Of a stretch of DNA of 64,000 nucleotides, positions 52,070 through 61,706 are shown one piece after another. Position 1 is the stretch's first letter, and every line of letters begins with the position of its first letter. The stretch spans positions 310,001-374,000 of the forward strand of contig CP118523.1 of NCBI GenBank assembly GCA_029227815.1, written 5' to 3'. Made by a program: the position numbers and the translations under genes. Source of the stretch: Clostridiaceae bacterium M8S5. GTDB lineage: Bacteria > Bacillota > Clostridia > Tissierellales > MCWD3. The notes beneath the pieces are model-generated. The model saw only the letters and a program-made list of their open reading frames with translations, was not told the origin of the DNA and searched no databases.

Positions 52070-52975
52070 ATGAAACATGAATTTAGAGATATTCCAAACG
52101 TTAAAACTTGGAAAAAAATAAGTAAAATCAATAAAGGGTGGTCAAGCGATGAAAAATATTATATAGAAGCTAACGATGGGAGTAAAATGTTACTCCGTAT
52201 ATCTGATATATCCAAATATAACAGTAAAAAGCAAGAATATGAATCTATAAGAAAGCTAGATGAGTTTGATATATTAATGACTAGACCTATTGATTTTGGA
52301 GTATGTAATCAAAATAGCCAAGTATATATGATATTTACTTGGGTTGATGGAGAAGATGCTGAGGAAGTTTTACCTATGTTAAGTCTAGATAAGCAATACG
52401 AATTAGGACTTATTGCAGGGCGATACTTAAGAAAAATGCATCAAATACCTGTGCCTTTAGATATACCAAGCTGGAAAGAGAGATTTAATAAAAAAATAGA
52501 CTATAAAATAAATATGTTCGATAGATGTGATATAAAGTTTACAGGAGCAGATAAAATAATAGACTATATAAATAAAAATAGATATCTATTAAATGAAAGA
52601 AAACAAACTTTTCAACATGGAGATTATCACATTGGTAATATGGTGATTAATCAAAGTGGGGAATTAGTTATTATAGATTTTAATAGGGTGGATTTTGGAG
52701 ATCCATGGGAAGAATTTAATAGAATTGTTTGGAGTGCTAATTTTAGTCCATTGTTTGCATCTGGAAAAATAAATGGATACTTTAAAGATAATGCACCAGA
52801 TGAGTTTTTTAGATTGATGGCACTATATATTGGAAGCAATCAGCTTGCTTCTATTCCTTGGGCGATACAGTTTGGGCAGAAAGAAATAGATGTGATGATG
52901 AGGCAATGTAGACAAGTGCTACAGTGGTATGAAGATTTTGAGAGCTATATACCAAATTGGTATATAAGACCTTAG
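52070..52975 (+). CDS. Aminoglycoside-phosphotransferase-family kinase
   Basis: This 301-residue protein has the APH kinase layout: an N-lobe with KMLLRISDI (Lys), then catalytic FQHGDYHIGNMVI with the Asp base and Asn, and LVIIDFNRVDFGDPWEEF with the metal-binding Asp. APH-fold proteins phosphorylate aminoglycosides, macrolides, choline or other small alcohols. The neighbouring nucleotidyltransferase makes antibiotic modification tempting, but metabolic kinases look similar. AAAGGAGGG precedes the ATG. Confidence 0.87.
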   Translation: MKHEFRDIPNVKTWKKISKINKGWSSDEKYYIEANDGSKMLLRISDISKYNSKKQEYESIRKLDEFDILMTRPIDFGVCNQNSQVYMIFTWVDGEDAEEVLPMLSLDKQYELGLIAGRYLRKMHQIPVPLDIPSWKERFNKKIDYKINMFDRCDIKFTGADKIIDYINKNRYLLNERKQTFQHGDYHIGNMVINQSGELVIIDFNRVDFGDPWEEFNRIVWSANFSPLFASGKINGYFKDNAPDEFFRLMALYIGSNQLASIPWAIQFGQKEIDVMMRQCRQVLQWYEDFESYIPNWYIRP

Positions 52976-53093
52976 ATTAGTAAAATATCATCATGAGAAA
53001 CATAATTACAACTCAAATCAAAAAAGAAAATACAATCAGTGATATACTTTATTTGTCAATAAACTTAGAAAATAAGAAAGTGAGGCAGATATT

Positions 53094-53774
53094 ATGGAAA
53101 TATCATTTGAACAATCAAAAGATAGCATTGTATATAGAATCTCCGATTTTGATAAAAAGTATAAAGATATTTTAGAGATGTGTTATTATGAGGCTGATGA
53201 TAAAACATATATTAAAAAATTTCCTTCTAATACTAAAAATATAAACAAAATCATGAGCAATTACAAAGAAAATGCACAGAATATGTTTAATCAATTAGGG
53301 TATTTTAGAGCTATACCTTGGGAAAAAGCACTTTTAGAGTTTTTAAAAATGGTGCATTTAGAAGGCGTTGATTGGTGGCTTGTAGGTAGCTGTGCGGCAT
53401 GTTTACGAGGTATACCACTTAATCCACATGATGTAGATATAATGATAGATTCTAAAGATGTGGATAAGATTAATGAAATTTTTCAAGACCATATAGTAGA
53501 ACCCATAATAGATACAAATGGATGGTTAACAAAAGACTTTGGAGTAATATTTTTACATGCTAGAATTGATATAGCTTCTGATCCACAGAAATGTTTGGAT
53601 ATTCCTCAGCCAGTAGATTGCGGACCATATGCTAAAGAGAATCTGGAAGTATTGTCATGGAACGGATTTGATATAAAAGTACCTCCTATAGAACTTCAAC
53701 TCTATGTTAATAAAATAAGAAATAGAACAGAAAGAGTAAATTTAATTGAAAAATACATTAGTGATCAAAAGTAA
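53094..53774 (+). CDS. Nucleotidyltransferase-fold protein
   Basis: The key segment VDWWLVGSCAACLRGIPLNPHDVDIMID (about residues 90-118) is the nucleotidyltransferase signature, with the metal-binding Asp pair in DVDIMID. About 80 residues of unclear role precede it. Members include aminoglycoside adenylyltransferases and toxin-type MNTs. It lies between an APH-like kinase and an AraC-type regulator on one strand, perhaps one operon with the regulator. Substrate unknown. Confidence 0.75.
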   Translation: MEISFEQSKDSIVYRISDFDKKYKDILEMCYYEADDKTYIKKFPSNTKNINKIMSNYKENAQNMFNQLGYFRAIPWEKALLEFLKMVHLEGVDWWLVGSCAACLRGIPLNPHDVDIMIDSKDVDKINEIFQDHIVEPIIDTNGWLTKDFGVIFLHARIDIASDPQKCLDIPQPVDCGPYAKENLEVLSWNGFDIKVPPIELQLYVNKIRNRTERVNLIEKYISDQK

Positions 53775-53792
53775 TAAAATTGGAGGATTATA

Positions 53793-54713
53793 ATGCATAA
53801 GTGGAGAGAAATGGTTCAAGCTATGATTAATTGGATAGAAGTTAATATTGATGAAAAATCACCATTAATGAAACTATCGGAGGCGATAGGGTACTCTCCG
53901 TATTATTGCTCTAGTCAGTTTCACAGAATAACAGGTTTGACTATAAGGGATTATATCACAGCTAGAAGAGTAAGTCTTGCTGCTATAGAGCTCAGGGATA
54001 CAAATGAACGTATAATTGATATAGCTATGAAATATGGATTCTCATCACAGGAAGCATTTACACGTGCATTTGTAAAGAAATTTGGAATTACTCCAAATAA
54101 ATATAGGATAGATCCAAAGCCTATACCTTTATTTTTAATTAGTGAAGTCTATAAACCGATACATTATAATGTAATAAATAAGATAAATCGATACAAAGAA
54201 AATATATTAGAAATAAGAATAGAAAATATATCAAAACACAAGTTTATTGGTGTCTGGGATAAAGATTCTATAGATTATATTGACTTTTTTATGAAGGAGA
54301 AACATTGCTGTGATGAGATATGTGGTAATATAGAGAGTATGTCAAATCATACTCTTAAAAACCAGTTAACTCATACTGCAGGATGGTTTAGAGAAGGTGA
54401 AGTTTTGGGATATTTTTATGGGATACCAGTACCTTATGACTATGAAGGAGATATACCAAAAGATATGCAATGTAAAGTGGTTGGGCAATCAGATTATATA
54501 GTATTTTATCACCCACCATTTAATTACATAAAGGAAAATTCACAAGTAGTAGAGCGTGTAGATAGCATAGCATGGACATTTAACCCACATATATTGGGGT
54601 ATGAATGGGACGAAGAACAATTAATATATCAAAGACATTATCCAGAAGGGTATGGATACGCAGTGCTAAGACCTGTAAAGAAAAAAGTTATTGATTGGGA
54701 CAAAAATGTATAG
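53793..54713 (+). CDS. AraC regulator with C-terminal effector-binding domain
   Basis: Residues 1-105 hold two helix-turn-helices (MKLSEAIGYSPYYCSSQFHRITGLT and IDIAMKYGFSSQEAFTRAFVKKFGI). Residues 150-300 form a GyrI-like multidrug-binding part (KHKFIGVWDKDSID, VPYDYEGDIPKDMQCKVV). MarA/Rob and GyrI-related regulators of this design sense drugs. GGAGG sits before the ATG. It follows the nucleotidyltransferase by 15 bases and may control the whole group. Confidence 0.85.
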   Translation: MHKWREMVQAMINWIEVNIDEKSPLMKLSEAIGYSPYYCSSQFHRITGLTIRDYITARRVSLAAIELRDTNERIIDIAMKYGFSSQEAFTRAFVKKFGITPNKYRIDPKPIPLFLISEVYKPIHYNVINKINRYKENILEIRIENISKHKFIGVWDKDSIDYIDFFMKEKHCCDEICGNIESMSNHTLKNQLTHTAGWFREGEVLGYFYGIPVPYDYEGDIPKDMQCKVVGQSDYIVFYHPPFNYIKENSQVVERVDSIAWTFNPHILGYEWDEEQLIYQRHYPEGYGYAVLRPVKKKVIDWDKNV

Positions 54714-54961
54714 GGTAACACAAATGTCAAATGTAATTAGAAAAGCAAAAAGATAGTTACAAATAATTTTTTATAAATTTGTTACAAAACTAAGTAAATT
54801 TAATTGAAGCAAACATAGTGACCATTGGGGTATGATGATTATTATAATGTAATAAAAGTAATTCAAGACAATGCTAAAAGATAACGAGAAAAATGAATTT
54901 AAGGCAGTGTCATATTAAAAATTCATATAATATTAACATTCAAGTTATATTCATAATAAAT
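54714..54961. other. Gap without supported gene
   Basis: AT-rich, no coding frame with a ribosome site and no clear repeat. It is followed by the terminator hairpin at 54962. Confidence 0.4.
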
Positions 54962-55004
54962 GAAAGCATTGTACGAACAAGTCTTCAATGCTTTCCAAAA
55001 TTTT
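54962..55004. terminator. Hairpin between converging genes
   Basis: GAAAGCATTG (54962-54971) pairs with CAATGCTTTC (54986-54995), with T-rich flanks on both sides. Confidence 0.65.
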
Positions 55005-55027
55005 AATACTAAACATTATTTACATCA

Positions 55028-56164
55028 TTAATTCCAAATAGCCTCAACCCACTCAGGGTGATCTATAAATGGATTTCTGTTTCCTTGATATTTGTATATC
55101 TTATCATTTCTTACTCTTTCAAATTCACTTACAGGATCATCTTTATGCCATTTTAGTAGAGTAGACAATATACCGTGATAAGGGGTTTTGGAGTTGTTGA
55201 TATAGTTTACAACCTCTAAATCGACCTCACCATGTTTACCTTCATATCGAGTTGCCATATAAAATATCATTCTAGCAACGTCACCTTTCACTTCATCTCT
55301 AGGCTCAAATGAATCACTGTCATGAAAGCAATCTGTTGCTTCGTGGTGTCTATATAAGCTTTTATCAAAATTTTTATTACCACGAGATGAATTTACAGAT
55401 ACATCAGCAGGACGTATATGGTGTAAATCTGTGCCTGCACCCATTCTCGTTCCGAAATCTCCATGAGATTTTGCCCACACATGTTCTCTGTTCCAATTAT
55501 CAACATCACCACCGTTGTTATACTTTGAAGTTGATTTACCCGTGTATAACAAAATAACGTTAGAAGAGTTATTTGGATCTTCGTCAGTATCTCTAAGTGC
55601 CTGCCATACATCACTATATGATAATTCTTTGTGGTTATCAATTATATCATTTAGAGTAGCTTTTAAAGATAAACCAGTTTTACCAGATGCATCAGCATAA
55701 TAATCATTATAAGATGACGATGGTTTATTTTCATTATCAGGCTTAGCTATACTTGAAACAAATACAATACTAGTTACATTTTTTATGCCACTATGATTAA
55801 AATAAGTTTCTTTAGTTCCTGTTATGCGTACTGCCATTCCTTTATTATGAGGATTGGATTTTAAACCAAAATTATTTCTATAATCTTTGTCTAATTTAAC
55901 AAATATCATGTTATTGGTATCCGATTCATTTCTAGAATCAGCTATTGCTATAGCATAATCGTTTTTAAAGTTAGATGTGTTAATCTTATTTGTTAACACT
56001 GGTTCGCCTACAATATATCCATTTACAGTTATATCATGATTATTTATATTTATTGCATCAAATACAGAGTAACAAATTGTTGGAGTTGTAGCAAAGACTG
56101 TAGTTACTAAAAACGTTACTGTTAGCACTATAAAGTATAACCTATATCTAATATTGTTGTACAT
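55028..56164 (-). CDS. Secreted endonuclease I (EndA/NucM-type)
   Basis: A signal peptide (LYFIVLTVTFLVTTVFA) is followed by an OB-fold-like DUF6359 region (residues 35-140, ITVNGYIVGEP ... VRITGTKE). The endonuclease I domain comes next, with the His-Cys-type active site: NREHVWAKSHGDFG, then GTDLHHIRPADVSVNSSRGN. It probably degrades extracellular DNA for nutrients or defence. GAAGGAGA gives the start. An operator palindrome lies in the divergent promoter region behind it. Confidence 0.9.
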   Translation of the reverse strand: MYNNIRYRLYFIVLTVTFLVTTVFATTPTICYSVFDAININNHDITVNGYIVGEPVLTNKINTSNFKNDYAIAIADSRNESDTNNMIFVKLDKDYRNNFGLKSNPHNKGMAVRITGTKETYFNHSGIKNVTSIVFVSSIAKPDNENKPSSSYNDYYADASGKTGLSLKATLNDIIDNHKELSYSDVWQALRDTDEDPNNSSNVILLYTGKSTSKYNNGGDVDNWNREHVWAKSHGDFGTRMGAGTDLHHIRPADVSVNSSRGNKNFDKSLYRHHEATDCFHDSDSFEPRDEVKGDVARMIFYMATRYEGKHGEVDLEVVNYINNSKTPYHGILSTLLKWHKDDPVSEFERVRNDKIYKYQGNRNPFIDHPEWVEAIWN

Positions 56165-56250
56165 CCTGGCAAGTCTCCTTCCTAGTTGGAATATAGTATA
56201 CTATATTATAATTATATCAGTTTGTTACTTAAAGTTATAAGCGTAGATAA

Positions 56251-56264
56251 TGGAAACGTTTCCA
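56251..56264. promoter_or_regulatory. LacI/CcpA-type operator palindrome
   Basis: TGGAAACGTTTCCA is a perfect 14-bp palindrome with the central CG typical of LacI-family sites, close to the cre consensus (TGNNANCGNTNNCA). It lies between the divergent endonuclease and GNAT genes, 87 bases from the former. Confidence 0.65.
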
Positions 56265-56397
56265 CGCATTTTCCATTGTCAAATATTAAAAAATTTAAAA
56301 TATAAATATGGCAAAATTTCAAAAAGTTGTTGAGTTTTATAAGTTAGATGATAAAATATAATTAATTTCTATGATTTGCTTACTATGGAGGGATTTG

Positions 56398-56928
56398 ATG
56401 ATTATATTAAGAGATTTTAGAGAGCAGGACTATCAATATTTGATAAAATGGATTGAAAATGAAAGAAGTTGCTGTCAATGGTGTGGTAATAATTTTACAT
56501 ACCCTATAGACAACAAGCAGTTAGATAAGTATAAGAAAATGGTTGATAACTCGGATTGTGATTATGCATTTACTGTTTTGAGTAAAGATAGTAATTTGCC
56601 AATAGGTCATATTAAGATCGGAAAGATAAATAGGCTCCAAAAGACAGGTTCACTACAGTTCATACTAGTAGGTGACAAAAACCAAAGAGGTAAAGGCATA
56701 GGAAAGCAGATTATAAAAGAAGCGATAGATTATGCTTTTAATAAGCTAGATTTATGTAACCTGAGTTTAAGAGTTTTTTCTTTTAATATTGGTGGAATAA
56801 AATGCTATGAGAATATTGGTTTTAAACAAGTAGGTTATCATGAAAAGAGTTTTAAATACAGTGATGATGAATACTGGGATAGAGTAGAAATGATGCTACA
56901 TAAGAATGATAGGGAGATAAATAACTGA
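56398..56928 (+). CDS. GNAT-family N-acetyltransferase
   Basis: The starting IILRDFREQDYQYLIKWI, the middle GSLQFILVGDKNQRGKGIGKQI with the acetyl-CoA loop (RGKGIG), and the end CYENIGFKQVGYHEKS match RimL-like acetyltransferases. ATG 56398 follows GGAGGGATTTG; earlier in-frame codons lack such a site. Its stop overlaps the next start by one base. Substrate unknown. Confidence 0.87.
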   Translation: MIILRDFREQDYQYLIKWIENERSCCQWCGNNFTYPIDNKQLDKYKKMVDNSDCDYAFTVLSKDSNLPIGHIKIGKINRLQKTGSLQFILVGDKNQRGKGIGKQIIKEAIDYAFNKLDLCNLSLRVFSFNIGGIKCYENIGFKQVGYHEKSFKYSDDEYWDRVEMMLHKNDREINN

Positions 56929-57200
56929 TGTATTTTATTATATTTGTTGTTATTGTAATAGTTGCTGTTTTTGGATTTTACCAAACTACTGTGGGTGATA
57001 GAAACAGAATAACAGAAAAAATAAGTTCCATAGGTGGAACGCTCATAAATTATGAAAAGAGAGGAATCTTTTCTGGTAGTCCATTTAAAATAATAGGAAG
57101 AGGAGTAAGGGTTTATAAAGTTAGTTACGAGATAAACGGAGAACAAAAAATTGGATGGGTAAAGATAGGTGGATTATTTGGGCCAGATTGGAAGTTATAG
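56928..57200 (+). CDS. Small single-pass membrane protein
   Basis: This 90-residue protein has an N-terminal TM helix (YFIIFVVIVIVAVFGFY) and a small beta-rich soluble part (IGGTLINYEKRGIFSGSPFKI, RVYKVSYEINGEQKIGWVK). It is translationally coupled to the GNAT through TGATG. No family recognised. From 57201 to 57442 only frameless AT-rich sequence remains. Confidence 0.65.
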   Translation: MYFIIFVVIVIVAVFGFYQTTVGDRNRITEKISSIGGTLINYEKRGIFSGSPFKIIGRGVRVYKVSYEINGEQKIGWVKIGGLFGPDWKL

Positions 57201-57442
57201 ATTTTCTAGTGTAAGCTGAAGAATAAGTAGGTTAATCAAAAAACGGGCTAGAAGCTGAAAATATAGAAATATTATTAATGAATACAAAGAGTTATGTGAA
57301 GTATTAAAAGAGCTAATTTGAGTTGAGAGTAATTTAGATAGAATATAAGTTTAGCTACACGTTTTATGATATTATATTGTATCGTCTATGCTAATATGAT
57401 ATAATAGCTGAAATTTATATTTCTAAGAGAAAGGGTGAAACA

Positions 57443-58213
57443 ATGGCAAAATTACAAGATATTATTGAATATTTGGATTCTAATTTTAAGACCAGAGAGC
57501 TTGAAAATTATAAAGAGGAGACAGGAATTACACATGATGCAAATAAAGATATCAAGAAGATAGGATATGCAACTAATTTAACACCAGAGGTTGTAGAGCT
57601 AGCTAATCAGTCAAACGTTGATTTGATATTGACGCATCACGATGCTTGGCATTTTATTTTCGGCATTAAAGAAAAATCCGATCAACTACTTAAGAAGTAT
57701 GAGATATCCCATTATTATAATCACCTTCCACTAGACGATAGTGACTTCGGAACTAACAGCACATTAGCTAAAGAACTTGGGCTAGTAGAAGTGAAGAAAA
57801 CTTGTAATGAAGATGGTTTCATGTGTGGTGTTATTGGAGAATACCAAGAACCAAAGTCATTTAATGAGTTTAAAGATTTAGTAGAAAGTAAACTAGGGGA
57901 AAAAGTTCAGAGTTGGAAATTTAACAATAAAGATGTAAATAAAGTATTTATATTGTGTGGGGCAGGGTTTATGACATCTCATATGAAAGAAGCAGTAGAG
58001 GAAAATTGCGATGTATACTTAACTGGAGAAAAGATACTTTATACTGTGGAGTATGCAAAGATAAGCAAAATGGACTTGGTAGTAGGAAGTCACACTTTTA
58101 TTGAATTATTTGGTGTTAAAAGTATGGCTGAACTTGTTTTAGATAAATTTGATGTAGAAATAAAATGGCTAGAAGAAGAGCATATAGAAGAAATAGGATT
58201 TAACCAAAAATAA
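57443..58213 (+). CDS. Nif3-like dinuclear metal-centre protein
   Basis: This 256-residue protein shows the NIF3 pattern: GYATNLTPEVVELANQSNVDLILTHHDAWHF (the HH metal ligands), then a middle FILCGAGFMTSHMKEAVEENCDVYLTGEK and a closing GSHTFIELFGVKSMAELV with the final His and Glu ligands. It is somewhat shorter than typical and lacks the inserted PII-like domain. NIF3 proteins form hexameric toroids; their reaction is unclear. AAAGGGTG precedes the ATG. Confidence 0.88.
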   Translation: MAKLQDIIEYLDSNFKTRELENYKEETGITHDANKDIKKIGYATNLTPEVVELANQSNVDLILTHHDAWHFIFGIKEKSDQLLKKYEISHYYNHLPLDDSDFGTNSTLAKELGLVEVKKTCNEDGFMCGVIGEYQEPKSFNEFKDLVESKLGEKVQSWKFNNKDVNKVFILCGAGFMTSHMKEAVEENCDVYLTGEKILYTVEYAKISKMDLVVGSHTFIELFGVKSMAELVLDKFDVEIKWLEEEHIEEIGFNQK

Positions 58214-58287
58214 TAAAGCTATATAAAAGTATGAAGTATGCCGATAAAGTATATAGAAGAACAAATATACTTTAGGAGGTGATACAC

Positions 58288-58893
58288 ATGAATACTATTA
58301 ATTCTATAGTAGGAGTTCAAAACATAGCTAACAATCCACAACATAAACATACTACAAAAAAAGCTAAATCAAACAGCTCAAAGATTGAGAAACAAGACGT
58401 AATATATGAGAAGAGTAATAATTTAGATGACAGTGTCAATAGTGATTACTCTCATTTGAAAAATGCAAAATACACTATTAACAAAGCTGAAATAGAGGCT
58501 ATGAAAGCAGAAATGAACGAACGAATGAAAGCTGGATTCTTACAAGTAGTTAAAGAATTTATAGGTCAGCAAAATATAGGGTATAAGTACGCTATAGAGA
58601 TAATATTTAGAGAAGGTAGCGAAAAAATCAAGCCAAAGATGGTTGTTCAAGCAAAGCAAGATATAGCAGAAGGTGGATATTGGAGCGCTGAAAAAACTTC
58701 ACAAAGGATACTTGAATTTGCAAAGACAATATCAGGTGGTGATCCTCAGAAAGCAAATATGTTAAAAGAAGCATTCTTAAAAGGCTTTGAAGAGGCAGAA
58801 AAAGCATGGGGTAATGACTTACCAGAAATATGCAAGAAAACAAAAGAAGCAGTTTTAGAAGGATTTAAGGAATGGGAAACGATAGAAGAATAA
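58288..58893 (+). CDS. DUF5610-like protein
   Basis: The N-terminal 60 residues are low complexity (Lys/Ser/Asn), with no hydrophobic signal. The C-terminal domain (SAEKTSQRILEFAKTISGGDPQKANMLKEAFLKGFEEAEKAWGNDLPEICKKT) resembles DUF5610, found in uncharacterised proteins. ATG 58288 sits behind TAGGAGGTG. A terminator follows. A flagellar or secreted role has been suggested for some relatives but cannot be shown here. Confidence 0.65.
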   Translation: MNTINSIVGVQNIANNPQHKHTTKKAKSNSSKIEKQDVIYEKSNNLDDSVNSDYSHLKNAKYTINKAEIEAMKAEMNERMKAGFLQVVKEFIGQQNIGYKYAIEIIFREGSEKIKPKMVVQAKQDIAEGGYWSAEKTSQRILEFAKTISGGDPQKANMLKEAFLKGFEEAEKAWGNDLPEICKKTKEAVLEGFKEWETIEE

Positions 58894-58931
58894 AAACATA
58901 AAATAAGATTGTTGTTAGTTTGTGTATAATG

Positions 58932-58969
58932 AGTAGGTCATGCTTTTTAGTGTGGCCTATTATTTTTTA
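58932..58969 (+). terminator. Terminator after DUF5610-like gene
   Basis: TAGGTCA (58934-58940) pairs with TGGCCTA (58953-58959, one GU pair), then TTATTTTTT. Confidence 0.75.
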
Positions 58970-59163
58970 GGATAAATCTTAGCAATATTTTGTTGCAAAA
59001 GCAGTACAAATAAAGCTTCAATTTTGCCTATTTGAGCGTATTATATTATCACTTAATAAAAATTTGATATTTATATATGTATTTCGTTATATAATGCCGT
59101 TGTGGCAATTTATTACAAATTCATACTTCGAGTATACCATAAATTGAAAGGGAGGTTGCTTTT

Positions 59164-60003
59164 ATGAGTACTCAAAATAATGATATAATCAATGAAGCAA
59201 AATTTATATTTTCCTTAGATAATAAAAGTGTACCATTTAAGAAGAGAGCTGAGGCTATAAATATACCTAAAGAAAAGATTATTGATATTTCCACAACAGG
59301 TTTATTAGATATAATAATGGAATATCCTTTTTTAGCAAATATTTTTGCATATGACGATTTTGATACAGGTTTAGATTCACTTATAAATATTTTTGAACCG
59401 TTAAGTGTTTTTATTTCTAGACCTGATGCTATGCATGTGTTAGAGACAAAATACACTAATATAAAAGAAATAGATGATAAATTTATAGAGAAAGTTTTTC
59501 TTGAAGCTTTAAATGATAGAATTGGTACCAAAGAATCGATAAAAGATCCTTTGGTAGGTATAAAAACTACTTATGTTACTACACCTAGAGGAACAAATGT
59601 TAAAGTATATATAGTGAAAAAAGATTATACAGATTTACAAAAAATGCAAATCAATAATAAATATGATAGATTATACCCAAACGCTCAAAGATTAGCTAGT
59701 GCAACAAAAATTTATAATTGTCACTCTTATGCATGGTATGAACAAAGTGCTTCTAACAAATACTGGATGAATGATCCTACTGCTTATTATACAGATGGAA
59801 GCTATAGTCAGTCATCATCCGTTAGTTCGAGTGTTAAAGCTACTTATATGCCGACTGATGACATAAAAGCTCAACCAGAACACTCAGCTATCGTTAGTGG
59901 AGATTACTTTATATCAAAATGGGGGAGAGCAGGGTTATACAAACATAGACCTGAATATTCACCTTATGATTCTGCTACTATTTATTATTTTAAAAGAACT
60001 TAA
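59164..60003 (+). CDS. Putative Cys-His hydrolase with NCHSYAWY motif
   Basis: The first 130 residues are helical and unplaced. From residue 150 the protein reads TTYVTTPRGTNVKVYIVKK, then IYNCHSYAWYEQSASNKYWMNDPTAYYTDGSYSQ, PEHSAIVSGDYFISKWGRAGLYKHRP. A Cys in NCHSYAW followed about 80 residues later by His in EHSAIV, then SKWG, resembles the Cys-His order of NlpC/P60 or papain-like amidases. Related firmicute proteins are secreted; this one has no signal peptide. Catalysis is inferred, not shown. Confidence 0.55.
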   Translation: MSTQNNDIINEAKFIFSLDNKSVPFKKRAEAINIPKEKIIDISTTGLLDIIMEYPFLANIFAYDDFDTGLDSLINIFEPLSVFISRPDAMHVLETKYTNIKEIDDKFIEKVFLEALNDRIGTKESIKDPLVGIKTTYVTTPRGTNVKVYIVKKDYTDLQKMQINNKYDRLYPNAQRLASATKIYNCHSYAWYEQSASNKYWMNDPTAYYTDGSYSQSSSVSSSVKATYMPTDDIKAQPEHSAIVSGDYFISKWGRAGLYKHRPEYSPYDSATIYYFKRT

Positions 60004-60430
60004 ACTCTATAAAATTATGCATAACTAATGATAGTATGAATTAGATAAATTGCCATAAGCTATTGAATTACTTCTGATTATACATTTTTAATATTACTAT
60101 ATATACTATTAAAAGCAAATAAAAAAATAATCTTAATTACTATTTTCTAAATATTGCGTTTTAGTTTCAGTCCAACTCATTCTTCGACTTTAATTAATCA
60201 ATTTTATATTGTTATATCTTTGAAGTTCTTCTTTTTTTGTTGGGGGGAATTGAAAACTTGACTAACAGTTAAAGATTCCCTTAGTAATTTATCATGTAAT
60301 TGCCAAAATCGTAGTTAGCTGAATACATTTAAATTAATTGAAAACAATCTTGGCAAAACCGTAAAAGAAACGACAAATATTTCCCATATTCACAAAATAT
60401 AAGAAGTATGCTATAATGAAGGTCGTTATT
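60004..60430. other. Decayed intergenic region without supported gene
   Basis: No frame is open for long. A TTGCGTTTTAGTTTCAGT stretch (60155-60172) vaguely recalls an internal part of the dispersed element. Nothing else is supportable. Confidence 0.35.
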
Positions 60431-60515
60431 AAAATTTCCGTTGCTCGCTTATCACTAAATAAATTCTGCTACTCAATTTTAACATGACTTGGACTTTTGC
60501 TTTTATTACAGTCTG
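60431..60515 (+). repeat. Dispersed inverted-ended element, copy C (truncated)
   Basis: AAAATTTCCGTTGCT to TTACAGTCTG follows copy B (read on its minus strand) nearly base for base, with the shared blocks TCTGCTAC, AATTTTAA, ATGA and ACTTTT. The left end of about 35 bases, including CAGACTGTAG, is missing. 60516-60699 has no supported feature. Confidence 0.62.
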
Positions 60516-60699
60516 ACAGATATATGTTAATGGCTAAATTATAAAGATCATCTTATCCCACAAAGTATTACCTCAAAAAAGGATACCAACCAATCAATAA
60601 AGCAATGAGATCAAGATTCATTTCAAATAGAAAACTTTAATTTTCAGACTACCGCTTTTATATGCTATAATAAAAAATATCATGAAAAAGGAGGATTAT

Positions 60700-61221
60700 A
60701 TGGAAATAAATTATCAACTTACTGAAAAAGATATTATTGATTTTAATATACATCATCTAAAAACTTCCCCAGCTCTTAAAAAATCAGTATTTATACAGAG
60801 AATTATTGGCCCATTAATAGACATACCAGCTATTTTTATAGCTCATAAACTCACTAACATATCACTTTTATACTGGAGTGTGATATTTATATCAATGGCA
60901 ATACTCTGGTATGCATTTTATCCAAAACACATAGAGAAAAGGTATAAGAAACAGGTTTCTAAAATGTTTGCAGAAGGTAAGAATAAGGATTTGTTTGCCC
61001 CTAGTACTTTGAACATAAGCGAAGATGAAATTGTTCGATCAAGTCAGTACAAGACCTCTAAATTTGAATGGAGTTCTGTTGATAAGATTGATATAGGCAG
61101 TAATCATATATTTATATATGATAGTGCAGTTAGTGCGGTGATAGTTCCATTTTCGGCATTTAATACAGATAATGAAAGAAAGACATTTTTAAGTTTATTA
61201 GATGAATATTTTGTAAGGTAA
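60700..61221 (+). CDS. YcxB-like membrane protein
   Basis: This 173-residue protein has two TM helices near residues 40-75 and a C-terminal soluble strand region (LFAPSTLNISEDEIVRSSQYKTSKFEWSSVDKIDIGSNHIFIYDS ... VIVPFSAF), matching the YcxB family. ATG 60700 follows AAGGAGG; the earlier ATG at 60682 precedes that site. Function unknown. Confidence 0.8.
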   Translation: MEINYQLTEKDIIDFNIHHLKTSPALKKSVFIQRIIGPLIDIPAIFIAHKLTNISLLYWSVIFISMAILWYAFYPKHIEKRYKKQVSKMFAEGKNKDLFAPSTLNISEDEIVRSSQYKTSKFEWSSVDKIDIGSNHIFIYDSAVSAVIVPFSAFNTDNERKTFLSLLDEYFVR

Positions 61222-61363
61222 CATATGAAACTTATAGAACTGATATCAAAAAATACAATAAAAACTTATGCAAAATTTCAGCAATTAATAAAAAATACTT
61301 AAAGATAAGGAGTGCTTTAAATTGAAAAAGCAATGAATAATAAGCATTAAGAAAATCATATGA

Positions 61364-61555
61364 TGCAGAAAATGTTATAATAAATCCCCTATAAAATTTA
61401 AGTTAGAATTGTGTGAAGGGTACTATTTTGAAGAACAACAATCGATTTCATGGAAAGGCAGTTTCAGTTATAGTGAAGCTACTTGGGAAGCACCAAGCGT
61501 TGAAATAGGATTAGAAATATTCAATTATGTTAGAGAAAAGGTAAAATTAAAATAG
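61364..61555 (+). pseudogene. Gene remnant without start
   Basis: An open frame of 63 codons without an ATG encodes LELCEGYYFEEQQSISWKGS, FSYSEATWEAPSVEIGLEIF and NYVREKVKLK. The composition is protein-like and acidic, with conserved-looking aromatics. No ribosome site or start is present, so it is most likely the 3' end of a lost gene. Family not recognised. Confidence 0.4.
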
Positions 61556-61706
61556 TTATATAAAAGAAAAGTATTATCTAAGTAGAGATGTTTATAATAC
61601 CTTAAAAGCTGTTTTTGAATTTGAAGTAACTAAAAACATATAAGTATTATTATAAATTGATTTAAAATTAAATTAAACATATAATATAATAATTTGGAGG
61701 GACTTT

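Noticed and set aside
52993..53175. A 60-codon open frame before the nucleotidyltransferase
   Set aside because: It overlaps the real gene start in another frame and has no ribosome site or family resemblance.
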